DNA of 9,880 nt from Pseudohongiella sp. (lineage in GTDB: Bacteria; Pseudomonadota; Gammaproteobacteria; Pseudomonadales; Pseudohongiellaceae). The translations under genes were made by a program, and so were the position numbers. The DNA is taken from contig JAUSPW010000056.1 in the NCBI GenBank assembly GCA_030652635.1, forward strand, positions 1-9,880, written 5' to 3'. This document shows positions 1-6,976 of the stretch, in pieces (the first letter of the stretch is position 1; every line of letters begins with the position of its first letter). The notes under the pieces are model-generated. The model ran no database searches and had not been told where the DNA came from. It worked only from the letters and a program-made list of their open reading frames with translations.

Positions 1-1113
1 CACGAACTGCGTACCCCCCTGAACTCAATTTTGGGTTTTTCAGAAATGTTGAGCAGCGATACTGATCTTAAGCCTGAGCAACTGGCCCGGCTGGGTGTGA
101 TTACAACATCGGGCCAGCATCTGCTGCGATTGATTGACGATCTGCTCGACATTGCTGGCTTACAGTCCGAAAAACTGCAGGTGACAAACAAAAATATTGC
201 CATTGCTGCCTTGTTTGAGGACTGCAGAAATTTGATTGCGCCAATCGCAGAAACACACCAGGTCACGGTAGAGTTCGCGCAGATTCAACCTGATTTACCC
301 GCGATCAACGCCGATGCTACCCGGCTCAGACAAGTGCTTTTAAATTTGCTCAGCAACGCCATCAAATACAACCGCAAACACGGCTGGGTAAACGTGACCG
401 TAAAACCGGCCGAAGAGCTTGCCCACGGGCTTCGTATCGAGGTTAAAGACACCGGAGCAGGTCTTAGTGAACAGGAATGCAGTCGAATCTTTATGCCTTT
501 TGAACGTCTGGGGCGTCACGCATCCACCATCGATGGCACCGGCATCGGTTTGTCCATCAGCAAGGAACTGATTGAATTGATGCACGGCCGCATCGGTGTC
601 AACTCGATGCCCGGTCATGGCGCGTGCTTCTGGATCGAGCTGCCAACGGCCATGCCCGATGAAAAGACTTTACCCACATACGACTCCGACCTCGAACACC
701 TCAAGCTTGGTGGCGACATTGACAATAAATCCCTGAAGATACTTGTCGTTGAAGACAATCCCTTTAATCAGAAACTGATCCAGGCACAACTGGCGGCGTT
801 GGGTTTCAGCTGCATGCTCGCGGCGGATGGTCTGGAAGCGCTGGAGATGTATCAACAAGCCGAATTTGACTTGATTGTGACCGACATCATGATGCCCAAC
901 ATGGACGGGCTGGAGCTGACGCGTCGCATGCGGGCATTGGAAGCGGGCAGCACGCGCTATACCCGTATCATTGCCTGTTCGGCAAACGCCATGGAGTCTG
1001 ACCAATTTGCCGCCTTGCTGGTAGGCACGGACGACTATATTGTGAAACCTGTCTCCAAAGCTGCCCTAGAGCGCGCCATTTTGAATACTACCCACTTGCG
1101 CAAAAACAGCTGA
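1..1113 (+). CDS. Hybrid sensor histidine kinase, C-terminal part (5' truncated by window)
   Basis: The reading frame is open from base 1, so the real start lies upstream and 370 codons are visible. The visible part begins at the H box HELRTPLN, whose His (residue 1 here) is the autophosphorylation site. The ATPase domain follows: N box NLLSNAIKYN (about 116-125), G1 box DTGAGL (150-155), F box FMPFERLGR and G2 box GTGIGLSISKEL (179-190). A C-terminal receiver domain starts at LKILVVEDNPFNQ (about 245) and has acidic residues E251 and D252, phospho-acceptor Asp295 in VTDIMMPNMDG, and the conserved Lys349 in IVKPV. All residues needed for phosphotransfer are present, so this looks like an active kinase with phosphorelay to its own receiver. 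No HPt domain is visible after the receiver. The sensor domain is outside the window, so the signal is unknown. The gene ends 135 bases before the next start, with no clear terminator; a regulatory link to the downstream genes is possible but unsupported. Confidence 0.95.
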   Translation, partial: HELRTPLNSILGFSEMLSSDTDLKPEQLARLGVITTSGQHLLRLIDDLLDIAGLQSEKLQVTNKNIAIAALFEDCRNLIAPIAETHQVTVEFAQIQPDLPAINADATRLRQVLLNLLSNAIKYNRKHGWVNVTVKPAEELAHGLRIEVKDTGAGLSEQECSRIFMPFERLGRHASTIDGTGIGLSISKELIELMHGRIGVNSMPGHGACFWIELPTAMPDEKTLPTYDSDLEHLKLGGDIDNKSLKILVVEDNPFNQKLIQAQLAALGFSCMLAADGLEALEMYQQAEFDLIVTDIMMPNMDGLELTRRMRALEAGSTRYTRIIACSANAMESDQFAALLVGTDDYIVKPVSKAALERAILNTTHLRKNS

Positions 1114-1248
1114 ACGCAAGAATCACCTACATCCAGAGCGCGTGGGTTTTCATCCCCGTTGCGTTGCGTTATGCTCCAAAGGCCCGCCGGAACAAAAATA
1201 CCAAACCGGCACCTGTCCCGGCACGTCTCAGACACTACAGGCCTCTGC
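1114..1248 (+). other. Gap between the histidine kinase and the five-gene run
   Basis: These 135 bases are the longest non-coding stretch. I find no convincing terminator, no strong promoter boxes and no small gene with a ribosome site. If the five-gene run has its own promoter it is probably here; an in-frame extension of the downstream gene through part of this gap gives polar residues that do not look like a protein. Confidence 0.5.
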
Positions 1249-1860
1249 ATGCGCAATTTTTGCCTCAGAACCGTGTTGTCCACCCTGCTGCTTTACGCAC
1301 TGTCAGGCCTGCAATTATTGTGGGCGCATGGCAGTGTTGTAGATAGCGGCGAAGGATGCGTGATTCAGTTCGATTTTTACAGCGCACACTTCAGCATTTT
1401 TCAACCGCAAACCCGTCAGCATCAGGAGTTCTGCGAAGACCTGCCCGATGTAACCGAAAGTGTTTTTGTGCTTGAGTACCGCCATGACTCACTGCGCGAG
1501 GTGCCGGTCGACTTTCGCATCTTGCGCAATACCAGTGAACTGGGCCGCTTTGTGCGGTGGCAGGACATTGAGGCGATGGGTGATTTGACGGAACATACCG
1601 TGTTTTTTCAACGCTCATCTCCCAAAGCCGACGGAGTACTGAGCATTCTGTTCAATTTTACCGAGCCTGGGGATTATGTCGGCATTGTCAGTGCACCGCA
1701 TCCGACACTCGACCTGCAATACCACGCGGTATTTCCGTTTAAAGTCGGCCAGCCGTTCTGGCAAAAATCCTGGTTTTTGATTCTGATTGTGCTAGTGATT
1801 GCGCAAGGTGCAAGGCGCTGGCGCAATCGTCAACAGCCACCTTTGCGGAGCTTGGCCTGA
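1249..1860 (+). CDS. Periplasmic, C-terminally membrane-anchored protein of unknown function; mature N-terminus may be His
   Basis: A 203-residue protein I cannot assign to a named family. I chose the ATG at 1249 because it begins a good Sec signal peptide (MRNFC...LLLYALSGLQLLWA, residues 1-26) and AGG stands 7 bases upstream; the frame is open further upstream, but that would put about 30 polar residues before the signal. Cleavage after LLWA would leave a mature N-terminus HGSVV. The periplasmic part has two cysteines, C37 and C62, that could form a disulfide, and segments that look conserved (QEFCEDLPDV at 60-69, EVPVDFRILRN at 84-94, GDYVGIVSAPHP at 141-152). A single membrane segment lies at about 174-187, followed by a basic tail (RRWRNR), which predicts a periplasmic domain held by a C-terminal anchor. 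The stop TGA shares its last base with the next ATG (TGATG), so translation is probably coupled to the YtkA-like gene. Expression is sure from context; function is not known. Confidence 0.85.
   Translation: MRNFCLRTVLSTLLLYALSGLQLLWAHGSVVDSGEGCVIQFDFYSAHFSIFQPQTRQHQEFCEDLPDVTESVFVLEYRHDSLREVPVDFRILRNTSELGRFVRWQDIEAMGDLTEHTVFFQRSSPKADGVLSILFNFTEPGDYVGIVSAPHPTLDLQYHAVFPFKVGQPFWQKSWFLILIVLVIAQGARRWRNRQQPPLRSLA
1846..1850 (+). promoter_or_regulatory. Ribosome binding site of the YtkA-like gene
   Basis: CGGAG lies inside the end of the preceding gene, 9 bases before the ATG at 1860. Together with the TGATG stop/start overlap it supports the chosen start and translational coupling. Confidence 0.5.
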
Positions 1861-2252
1861 TGTTTAAAAACTGCTTATACCTGAGTGTGCTGCTGATCTG
1901 CTCACTCCACACATACGCGCAGACGCTGCAGACCGGCACGCAACCCGAAGGACTGCAGATTGTTTTGCACAGCCAGGTTTCGCCGGTCCCACTGAATCAG
2001 ATGCACAGTTGGGTTATTGAAATTCAGAGTATTGCTGACGCGGTGGTGGACAATGCTGTCATCCGTGTGAGCGGGGGTATGCCGGCCCACAATCATGGAC
2101 TTGCCACCAACCCTCAAGTCACCCACTACTTGGGGGAAGGCCGTTTTCTGCTGGAAGGCGTCCGATTTCATATGGCCGGCGTATGGATATTGCAGTTACA
2201 AATCCAGCTGGATAACAGGCACTACACGGCACAGCTTGAACTGACTATTTAA
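1860..2252 (+). CDS. Small secreted YtkA/FixH-like protein
   Basis: A 130-residue protein with an N-terminal Sec signal (MFKNCLYLSVLLICSLHTYA, cleavage near residue 20, before QTLQ) and no other membrane segment, so it is predicted periplasmic. The mature part has the pattern I know from YtkA-like/FixH-like beta-sandwich proteins: a strand with HSWVIEIQ (about 50-57), the motif GGMPAHNHGLATNP (about 73-86), then GRFLLEGVRFHMAGVWILQLQI (a short Gly-Phe-His-Met-Ala-Gly core) towards the end. The cluster of Met and His residues (MPAHNHG, FHM) could bind a metal such as copper, which is inference from composition and the family's frequent association with redox and copper proteins. The gene begins at an ATG overlapping the previous stop by one base and is followed after 47 bases by the di-haem protein gene. 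The three are likely a functional set, with this protein a partner or substrate of the di-haem enzyme. Family assignment is fairly sure; the role is inferred. Confidence 0.82.
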   Translation: MFKNCLYLSVLLICSLHTYAQTLQTGTQPEGLQIVLHSQVSPVPLNQMHSWVIEIQSIADAVVDNAVIRVSGGMPAHNHGLATNPQVTHYLGEGRFLLEGVRFHMAGVWILQLQIQLDNRHYTAQLELTI

Positions 2253-2299
2253 TCAAGCCACCCTTTAATCTCTTAACTGCTGGACGTGGAACAACGCCT

Positions 2300-3610
2300 T
2301 TGAAACACCGACTGTCTCTGGCAATAGTGATACTGTTCAGCGCAGCAAGCGCTTTTGCTGCATGGCAATATCTGCCGGCACCGTTGCCGCAGCAATGGAC
2401 AGCCGCTGAGCTGGCTACCCTGCAGAGTCTGTCGCTGCAGCAACTACCACCACCGCCCCCGGACCCAGGTAACAAGGTAGCTGATCACCCGCTGGCCATC
2501 GAGTTCGGCCGCCAACTGTTTTTTGATACGCGCCTGAGCAGCAACAATGCAGTGTCCTGCGCCAGCTGCCATCAACCTGAACGCTACTTTACTGATGGTC
2601 GCGCGCTGGCAGTGGGTATTGGCAGCGCTGATCGCAATAGCATGGGATTGGCGGGCGCCGCCTACAGCCCCTGGTTGTTCTGGGATGGCCGCAAAGACAG
2701 CCTGTGGTCACAGGCCTTGGAACCTTTGGAAAATCCGGTTGAACACGGTGCCAATCGCACTCAGCTGGCGCGTCTTGTTGCCCAGGATCACCACTATCGT
2801 GACCAGTACCTGGCCATTTTTGAGGCAGAGCCTGCGCAATCAGTACTGGATCAATTTGCCGACGAAACGCGGTTTCCCGATGCCTCTCCAAATGGCAGCG
2901 CTGCGCAACAACAGGCATGGGCGGCAATACGCGAGGACGATCAGCATCACATCAATCGCATTTTCAGCAATCTGGGCAAAGCGCTGGCGGCCTGGCAACG
3001 CACGCTGCCGGTGATGCCCTCAGCCTTCGACGAATACGCCGCACAATTGACTAAAAACCCAGAGTTGCAACAGAACACCCTACTGACGCGTGATGCGATC
3101 AGCGGCCTGCGTTTGTTTATGGGCAAAGCCCAATGTATCAATTGTCATAATGGACCACTGTTCACGAACAATGCCTTTCATAACACCGCGGTACTCAGCG
3201 CCCCGGGCGTACCCCCGGCCGCGGGACGATCACAAGGCCTTCGCCTGGCACAGGCCGATGTGTTCAATTGTCTGGGGCCCTATAGCGACGCCGATCCGGC
3301 ACAATGTCAGGAGCTGCGTTTTGCGCGTGGCGGTGATGAGATGATTGGTGCTCAGCGCACTGGTAGTCTGCGCAATCTTGCCTATACTGCGCCCTATATG
3401 CACGCCGGTCAGCTGGCGACGCTCGACGCCGTGATTGAGCACTACAACCGCGCACGTGTTGCGGTCATAGGACACAATGAAGCAAAACCACTGGCACTGC
3501 GTGCTGTAGAAAAACGCCAGTTAAAAGCCTTTCTGAACAGCTTGAATGGGCCTGTCGCCCTGCCACTTTCCCTGACGCTTTCCCCGAAACAGGAACCTGA
3601 ACCGCGGTGA
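2300..3610 (+). CDS. Di-haem cytochrome c peroxidase/MauG-family protein, exported
   Basis: A 436-residue periplasmic protein. A TTG start is chosen because no ATG or GTG fits upstream, it directly precedes a Sec signal (MKHRLSLAIVILFSAASAFA, 1-20), and GGA lies 9 bases before it. A proline-rich linker (PPPPPDP, 50-56) leads into the first haem domain with C87-A-S-C90-H91. Next comes the family pattern FTDGR (97-101), RNSMGLAGAAYSPWLFWDGR (112-131) and ENPVEHG. The second haem site is C279-I-N-C282-H283 in a CxxCHNGPLFTNNAFHN context. Further on are SLRNLAYTAPYMHAG (356-370) and LDAVIEHYNRA (375-385). Members reduce H2O2 or use it to oxidise a protein partner; MauG and MbnH are the modifying types. 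Tyr382 stands where classical bacterial peroxidases carry the Met ligand of the high-potential haem and MauG carries Tyr (judged by eye), so a MauG-like role is favoured. Residues 323-336 (NCLGPYSDADPAQC) contain two extra cysteines. The stop overlaps the cryptochrome start by four bases. Confidence 0.93.
   Translation: MKHRLSLAIVILFSAASAFAAWQYLPAPLPQQWTAAELATLQSLSLQQLPPPPPDPGNKVADHPLAIEFGRQLFFDTRLSSNNAVSCASCHQPERYFTDGRALAVGIGSADRNSMGLAGAAYSPWLFWDGRKDSLWSQALEPLENPVEHGANRTQLARLVAQDHHYRDQYLAIFEAEPAQSVLDQFADETRFPDASPNGSAAQQQAWAAIREDDQHHINRIFSNLGKALAAWQRTLPVMPSAFDEYAAQLTKNPELQQNTLLTRDAISGLRLFMGKAQCINCHNGPLFTNNAFHNTAVLSAPGVPPAAGRSQGLRLAQADVFNCLGPYSDADPAQCQELRFARGGDEMIGAQRTGSLRNLAYTAPYMHAGQLATLDAVIEHYNRARVAVIGHNEAKPLALRAVEKRQLKAFLNSLNGPVALPLSLTLSPKQEPEPR
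3591..3595 (+). promoter_or_regulatory. Ribosome binding site of the DASH cryptochrome gene
   Basis: AGGAA lies within the end of the di-haem protein gene, 11 bases before the GTG start at 3607. The spacing is slightly long, but with the GTGA stop/start overlap it fits coupled translation. Confidence 0.4.
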
Positions 3611-4929
3611 TCAACACTCTGTACTGGATGACCCATGATTTACGCCTGGACGACAATCCTGCATTGGTACGGGCGGCCTGGAGTAACCGCCTGTTGTGTG
3701 TGTACTGCGTTGACCCGCGCTGGTTCTCCGCACATCGCTACCATGTCAGCTCCATGGGCTCACATCGCTGGCAATTTTTACAACAAAGTCTCGACAATCT
3801 GAACATGCAGCTGAAAAGCCTAAAGCAGCATGTGTTGATCGAATTTGGTTATCCCGAGCAGCAACTGGCGACCCTGATTGCCCGACATCAGATCACACGA
3901 CTGGTGTGCAGCCGACAATTTGGCGTCGATGAAAAAGCCGTGTTGGCCAGCCTTGCCAAACGCTTGCCTGAGCTCAGAATCGAGGAAGTCGACACCTACA
4001 CCTTGTTTGAGTTAAAAGACTTGCCGGTCAGCCTGCCAGAGACCCGCAAGTCCTGGACGTATTTCAGGCAACGAGCGCAAGACCATCCGATGCCCTTACC
4101 GCTGCAGGCACCCACCAGCCTGCCCACCTCACCTGCCGAACGCCCCGCACAATCATGGCCGGCGCGACTACCTGAGTGGGCGCCTGTGGCCGCCAATGAT
4201 GCCGGTCTGTTTGGTGGTGGTGAAACCGCAGCGCAACTGCATGTGCAACAGTACTTTGCCAGTGCGTGGGCCGCCCAATATAAACACGTGCGTAATGAAC
4301 TGGACGGCTGGGAAAATTCCACCAAATTGTCACCTTGGTTAAATCGCGGCTGCCTGTCGGTACGACGCACAAAAATGGCCGTTGATGCCTACATCAAGCA
4401 ACACGGCAGCAACGAATCCACCGGATGGATTACGGTTGAGTTGCTGTGGCGCGAATACTTCCAATGGCTGGCACTGGAGCTCGGCACACAATTATTCCGC
4501 TTTAAAGGCATCGCCGGGCGCGCGCCGTTGACCTGTGTACATCCCGAACGCTATCAGAAATGGTGCCATGGCACGACGCCATTTCCTCTGGTCAATGCCT
4601 GTATGCGCCAGCTCAAACAAACCGGCTACCTGTCTAATCGCGGCCGGCAAATTGCCGCCAGCTGTTTTGTGAACGAACTGGGTATGGATTGGCGATACGG
4701 CGCCGCCTGGTTTGAACACCAGCTTACTGACTACGATGTCGCCGTAAACTGGGGAAACTGGCAGTACATCGCCGGTGTGGGTGTCGATCCACGTGGTGGA
4801 CGTCACTTTGACCTCGACAAGCAGACCGCCATGTATGATGCTGAAGGTGTTTACCGCGCAAAGTGGGCGCCAGGCATCACAGATACTTTTCTGGATTCTG
4901 TTGATGCCGCTGACTGGCCCATTGGCTAA
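3607..4929 (+). CDS. Cryptochrome/photolyase family protein, DASH type
   Basis: A 440-residue flavoprotein. The N-terminal alpha/beta antenna domain starts at TLYWMTHDLRLDDNPAL (4-20) and runs to about residue 135. After a linker rich in Pro and Ser (about 160-195) comes GGETAAQLHVQQYF (204-217), then the FAD-binding helical domain: STKLSPWLNRGCLSVR (238-253), ELLWREYFQW (278-287), SNRGRQIAAS (343-352), DWRYGAAWFE (361-370) and NWGNWQYIAGVGVDPRG (381-397). The last motif and the HFDLDKQ...YD pattern are typical of cry-DASH. Asn381 matches the flavin-N5 Asn of photolyases and Trp385 matches the electron-transfer Trp next to FAD (E. coli photolyase N378 and W382, aligned by eye). Cry-DASH proteins bind FAD and MTHF and repair cyclobutane dimers, mainly in single-stranded DNA; some also act as light sensors. 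The GTG start is forced by the 4-base overlap with the upstream stop. Length is normal for bacterial members. Confidence 0.93.
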   Translation: MINTLYWMTHDLRLDDNPALVRAAWSNRLLCVYCVDPRWFSAHRYHVSSMGSHRWQFLQQSLDNLNMQLKSLKQHVLIEFGYPEQQLATLIARHQITRLVCSRQFGVDEKAVLASLAKRLPELRIEEVDTYTLFELKDLPVSLPETRKSWTYFRQRAQDHPMPLPLQAPTSLPTSPAERPAQSWPARLPEWAPVAANDAGLFGGGETAAQLHVQQYFASAWAAQYKHVRNELDGWENSTKLSPWLNRGCLSVRRTKMAVDAYIKQHGSNESTGWITVELLWREYFQWLALELGTQLFRFKGIAGRAPLTCVHPERYQKWCHGTTPFPLVNACMRQLKQTGYLSNRGRQIAASCFVNELGMDWRYGAAWFEHQLTDYDVAVNWGNWQYIAGVGVDPRGGRHFDLDKQTAMYDAEGVYRAKWAPGITDTFLDSVDAADWPIG

Positions 4930-4998
4930 GCACCGGCACGGCTTTTTTAACGCTCCACATTTACTCATTAGGTTTAACAACACGGCGTTTACCACAAC

Positions 4999-5973
4999 AT
5001 GACTCTGAGCAAACACGCACTGACCACTGTTCTGTTTTTTCTGATCGCCGGTCTTTTTGCGGCCTGCGCCAGTCCTGCCGGCTCTTTTGCAAAAAACTTG
5101 CACTGGCAGGGTGTGCCCGGCGCCAGTGGCCACATTGTGATGGTGGGCGGCGGCACTCGTCCTGACAACATCATGCGCCAGATTCTTGAACTGTCATCCG
5201 ACAACAGCATGCTGGTCATCCCCATGGCATCGGCAACACCACAGGAAACGGGTGACTCACAGGCCGCGGAATTTTCCGAACTGGGGGCGAGCAGTGTGGC
5301 TGTACTGTTACTGCCCGACGATGCCAACCGCGACCCTGCGCTCACGCAACAGCTAGCCGCGCACATTGCTGCAGCCAAAGGCATCTGGTTCAGCGGTGGT
5401 GATCAGAATCGTTTGATGGCCTTTCTGGGCGATGGCCCGCTGTTACAAGCAGTGCGCACCGCCTACCAGAGCGGCGCCGTGATCTCGGGCACCAGCGCCG
5501 GGACTGCCGTGATCAGCAATACCATGATCACCGGATCAGAGGTGTTTCCGGCCGACGATCAGAATTATGGTGTGATGGCTGAAAACAACGTGATCACCGC
5601 GCCGGGCATTGGCCTGCTTGGCAACATGATTGTGGATCAGCACTTTATTATTCGCAGCCGCCTGAATCGCCTGATCAGTGTGCTGCTGGACTCACCGGAA
5701 TTTCTGGCTGCCGGTATCGATGAAGCCACTGCATTGTGGATCAGCGCCGACGGCCAGGCGGAAGTCTTGGGTGAGAGCCAGGTCATCCTGCTGCAAAAAA
5801 TGGGGGACGCCGACAGTGTGGTAATGCGCGCCAATTACCATGGGCTGTCACGTCAACTGGACAGCCCGCGTCTGCAGGCAGCACGCGACATCAGACTCAG
5901 CGTGCTGCCGCCGGGCAGTCGCTTCAGGATCACCGATACCGGTATTGAATCCCTGCAACTGCCGGCGATGTAG
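4999..5973 (+). CDS. Cyanophycinase-like S51-family serine peptidase, predicted lipoprotein
   Basis: A 324-residue protein; the ATG is forced because an in-frame stop (TAA at 4975) lies just upstream and no other start falls between. There is no evident Shine-Dalgarno sequence. Residues 1-22 form a lipoprotein signal ending LFAA before Cys23; Phe at -3 is unusual for a lipobox, so plain Sec cleavage remains possible. The catalytic core is complete: GGDQ (133-136), the nucleophile elbow GTSAGT with Ser166, and DQHFIIRSRLNRL with Asp213, Gln214, His215, Arg219, Arg221 and Arg224. The spacing of these residues matches the cyanophycinase residues I recall as substrate-binding in the Synechocystis enzyme (Q101, S132, D172, Q173, R178, R180, R183), so it probably cleaves beta-linked Asp-Arg peptides outside the cytoplasm, as CphE-type enzymes do. 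It follows the cryptochrome by 69 bases; no cyanophycin synthetase or dipeptidase is in the window. The exact substrate is uncertain. Confidence 0.88.
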   Translation: MTLSKHALTTVLFFLIAGLFAACASPAGSFAKNLHWQGVPGASGHIVMVGGGTRPDNIMRQILELSSDNSMLVIPMASATPQETGDSQAAEFSELGASSVAVLLLPDDANRDPALTQQLAAHIAAAKGIWFSGGDQNRLMAFLGDGPLLQAVRTAYQSGAVISGTSAGTAVISNTMITGSEVFPADDQNYGVMAENNVITAPGIGLLGNMIVDQHFIIRSRLNRLISVLLDSPEFLAAGIDEATALWISADGQAEVLGESQVILLQKMGDADSVVMRANYHGLSRQLDSPRLQAARDIRLSVLPPGSRFRITDTGIESLQLPAM

Positions 5974-6001
5974 TTAGCCGACATATAGATAAACAATGAC
6001 T

Positions 6002-6976
6002 TCAGCGCCGCGCGTTTAACCACCAGCGCATGGTGCTGGTCACCACCTCTGAGGCATCTTGCTGCACAAAATGGCCAGCGCCCGGCACTGCCATGATGGT
6101 GGTATCCGCATTGTTCCAGTCCCAGGTGTTATTAAGACCATTGGAATGCAGTGCCGTATCATCAAGACCGTGGAATACCAGCAAGGGTACGTTCAGTTGT
6201 GGCACATCGGGCGACGCCGCCGGGGGCGTGGTTGAAAACGCAGGCAGCGGCGGGTAGTTGCGTTTGTAGTAAGCAATCATGGCGTCAAAATCTGACTGGG
6301 CAAAGGCATCGGCATAGCGCTGACGTGCAACCGGGTCTTGTACCCAACCGGATAAAGTCTGGGGAGTCATAGGCATGCCAAACATGATGTCAGGATCAGT
6401 GGGTTTGCCGGCCTGAAAGCGCTGTGCATAAGCGCTGTTGGCACGCTGCTCTTCGTTGATGGTCAACTCTCTCAGCATGGCATTGGGATGCGGCAGATTC
6501 ATCACTATCAAGCGGTTCACCATCTGCGGAAACGCAAACGCAAAATTCCACGCCACCATACCGCCCCAGTCGTGCCCGACAATCACGGCATTTTCCTGCC
6601 CAAAAGAGCGAATCACGGCCGCCACATCCGAGGTCAACAAACGCATGTCGTAATTTTCATCACCTGCGGGTTTGTCACTCAGGTTGTAACCGCGCTGGTC
6701 AATGGCGACCACCTTGTACTGATCCTGCAAACCTTCCATCTGGTGCCGCCAGCTGTACCAGAAATCGGGAAAGCCATGAATCATGATCAGCAAAGGCCCT
6801 TCGCCAACCGTTGCATAATGAATGCGTACGCCATTGTTGTCAGCGTAGCCGTGGCTTGCGCTGTCCCAGACATCTGCGTGAACGGCAGGCATGGCCGTTA
6901 CAATAAACATCAAAGCCGCTGCTATTGCCTTCCATCCCGAATAACGCTGCTTTGTCGCGCGATCAAATAGTTTCAT
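6002..6976 (-). CDS. Exported alpha/beta hydrolase, epoxide hydrolase type
   Basis: A 324-residue protein. An N-terminal charged stretch and hydrophobic core (WKAIAAALMFIVTAMPAVHA, 15-34) form a Sec signal with cleavage expected after A34, so the enzyme is periplasmic or secreted. The mature enzyme has HGFP (67-70, oxyanion hole), DQRGYNLSDKP (93-103), the nucleophile elbow GHDWGG (134-139) with Asp136 instead of Ser, the acid Asp272 or Asp273 in GLDDTAL, and catalytic His302 in GAGHF. An Asp nucleophile marks the epoxide hydrolase/haloalkane dehalogenase branch; the cap region has YYKRNYPPL (236-244), whose Tyr residues could activate an epoxide. The ATG at 6976 overlaps the upstream GNAT stop (ATGA), and GGGAA lies 6 bases before it. 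It ends 28 bases from the convergent cyanophycinase-like gene, with no visible terminator between them. The substrate is unknown; dehalogenase activity cannot be excluded. Confidence 0.9.
   Translation of the reverse strand: MKLFDRATKQRYSGWKAIAAALMFIVTAMPAVHADVWDSASHGYADNNGVRIHYATVGEGPLLIMIHGFPDFWYSWRHQMEGLQDQYKVVAIDQRGYNLSDKPAGDENYDMRLLTSDVAAVIRSFGQENAVIVGHDWGGMVAWNFAFAFPQMVNRLIVMNLPHPNAMLRELTINEEQRANSAYAQRFQAGKPTDPDIMFGMPMTPQTLSGWVQDPVARQRYADAFAQSDFDAMIAYYKRNYPPLPAFSTTPPAASPDVPQLNVPLLVFHGLDDTALHSNGLNNTWDWNNADTTIMAVPGAGHFVQQDASEVVTSTMRWWLNARR

Noticed and set aside
1113..1170. Inverted repeat AACGCAA / TTGCGTT after the kinase gene, considered as a terminator
   Set aside because: Arms are only 7 bases, the loop is about 39 bases, and no T run follows.
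1159..1248. Longer N-terminus for the membrane-anchored protein
   Set aside because: It would place about 30 polar residues before a normal signal peptide; the ATG at 1249 has an AGG upstream.
4930..4952. T run after CCGGCACGG behind the cryptochrome, considered as a terminator
   Set aside because: The possible stem is only 3 pairs with a 3-base loop, so the hairpin is too weak.
4492..5133. 213-codon open frame on the minus strand
   Set aside because: It is antisense to the clear cry-DASH and cyanophycinase-like genes, its translation shows no recognisable domain, and it has low-complexity, shadow-like composition.
5936..5945. Palindrome ATACCGGTAT near the end of the cyanophycinase-like gene, considered as an operator
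   Set aside because: It lies inside coding sequence, is single, and is not near a start codon.
6488..6970. 160-codon open frame on the plus strand
   Set aside because: Antisense to the exported hydrolase with its complete catalytic residues; the translation is rich in His, Arg and Val without any motif.
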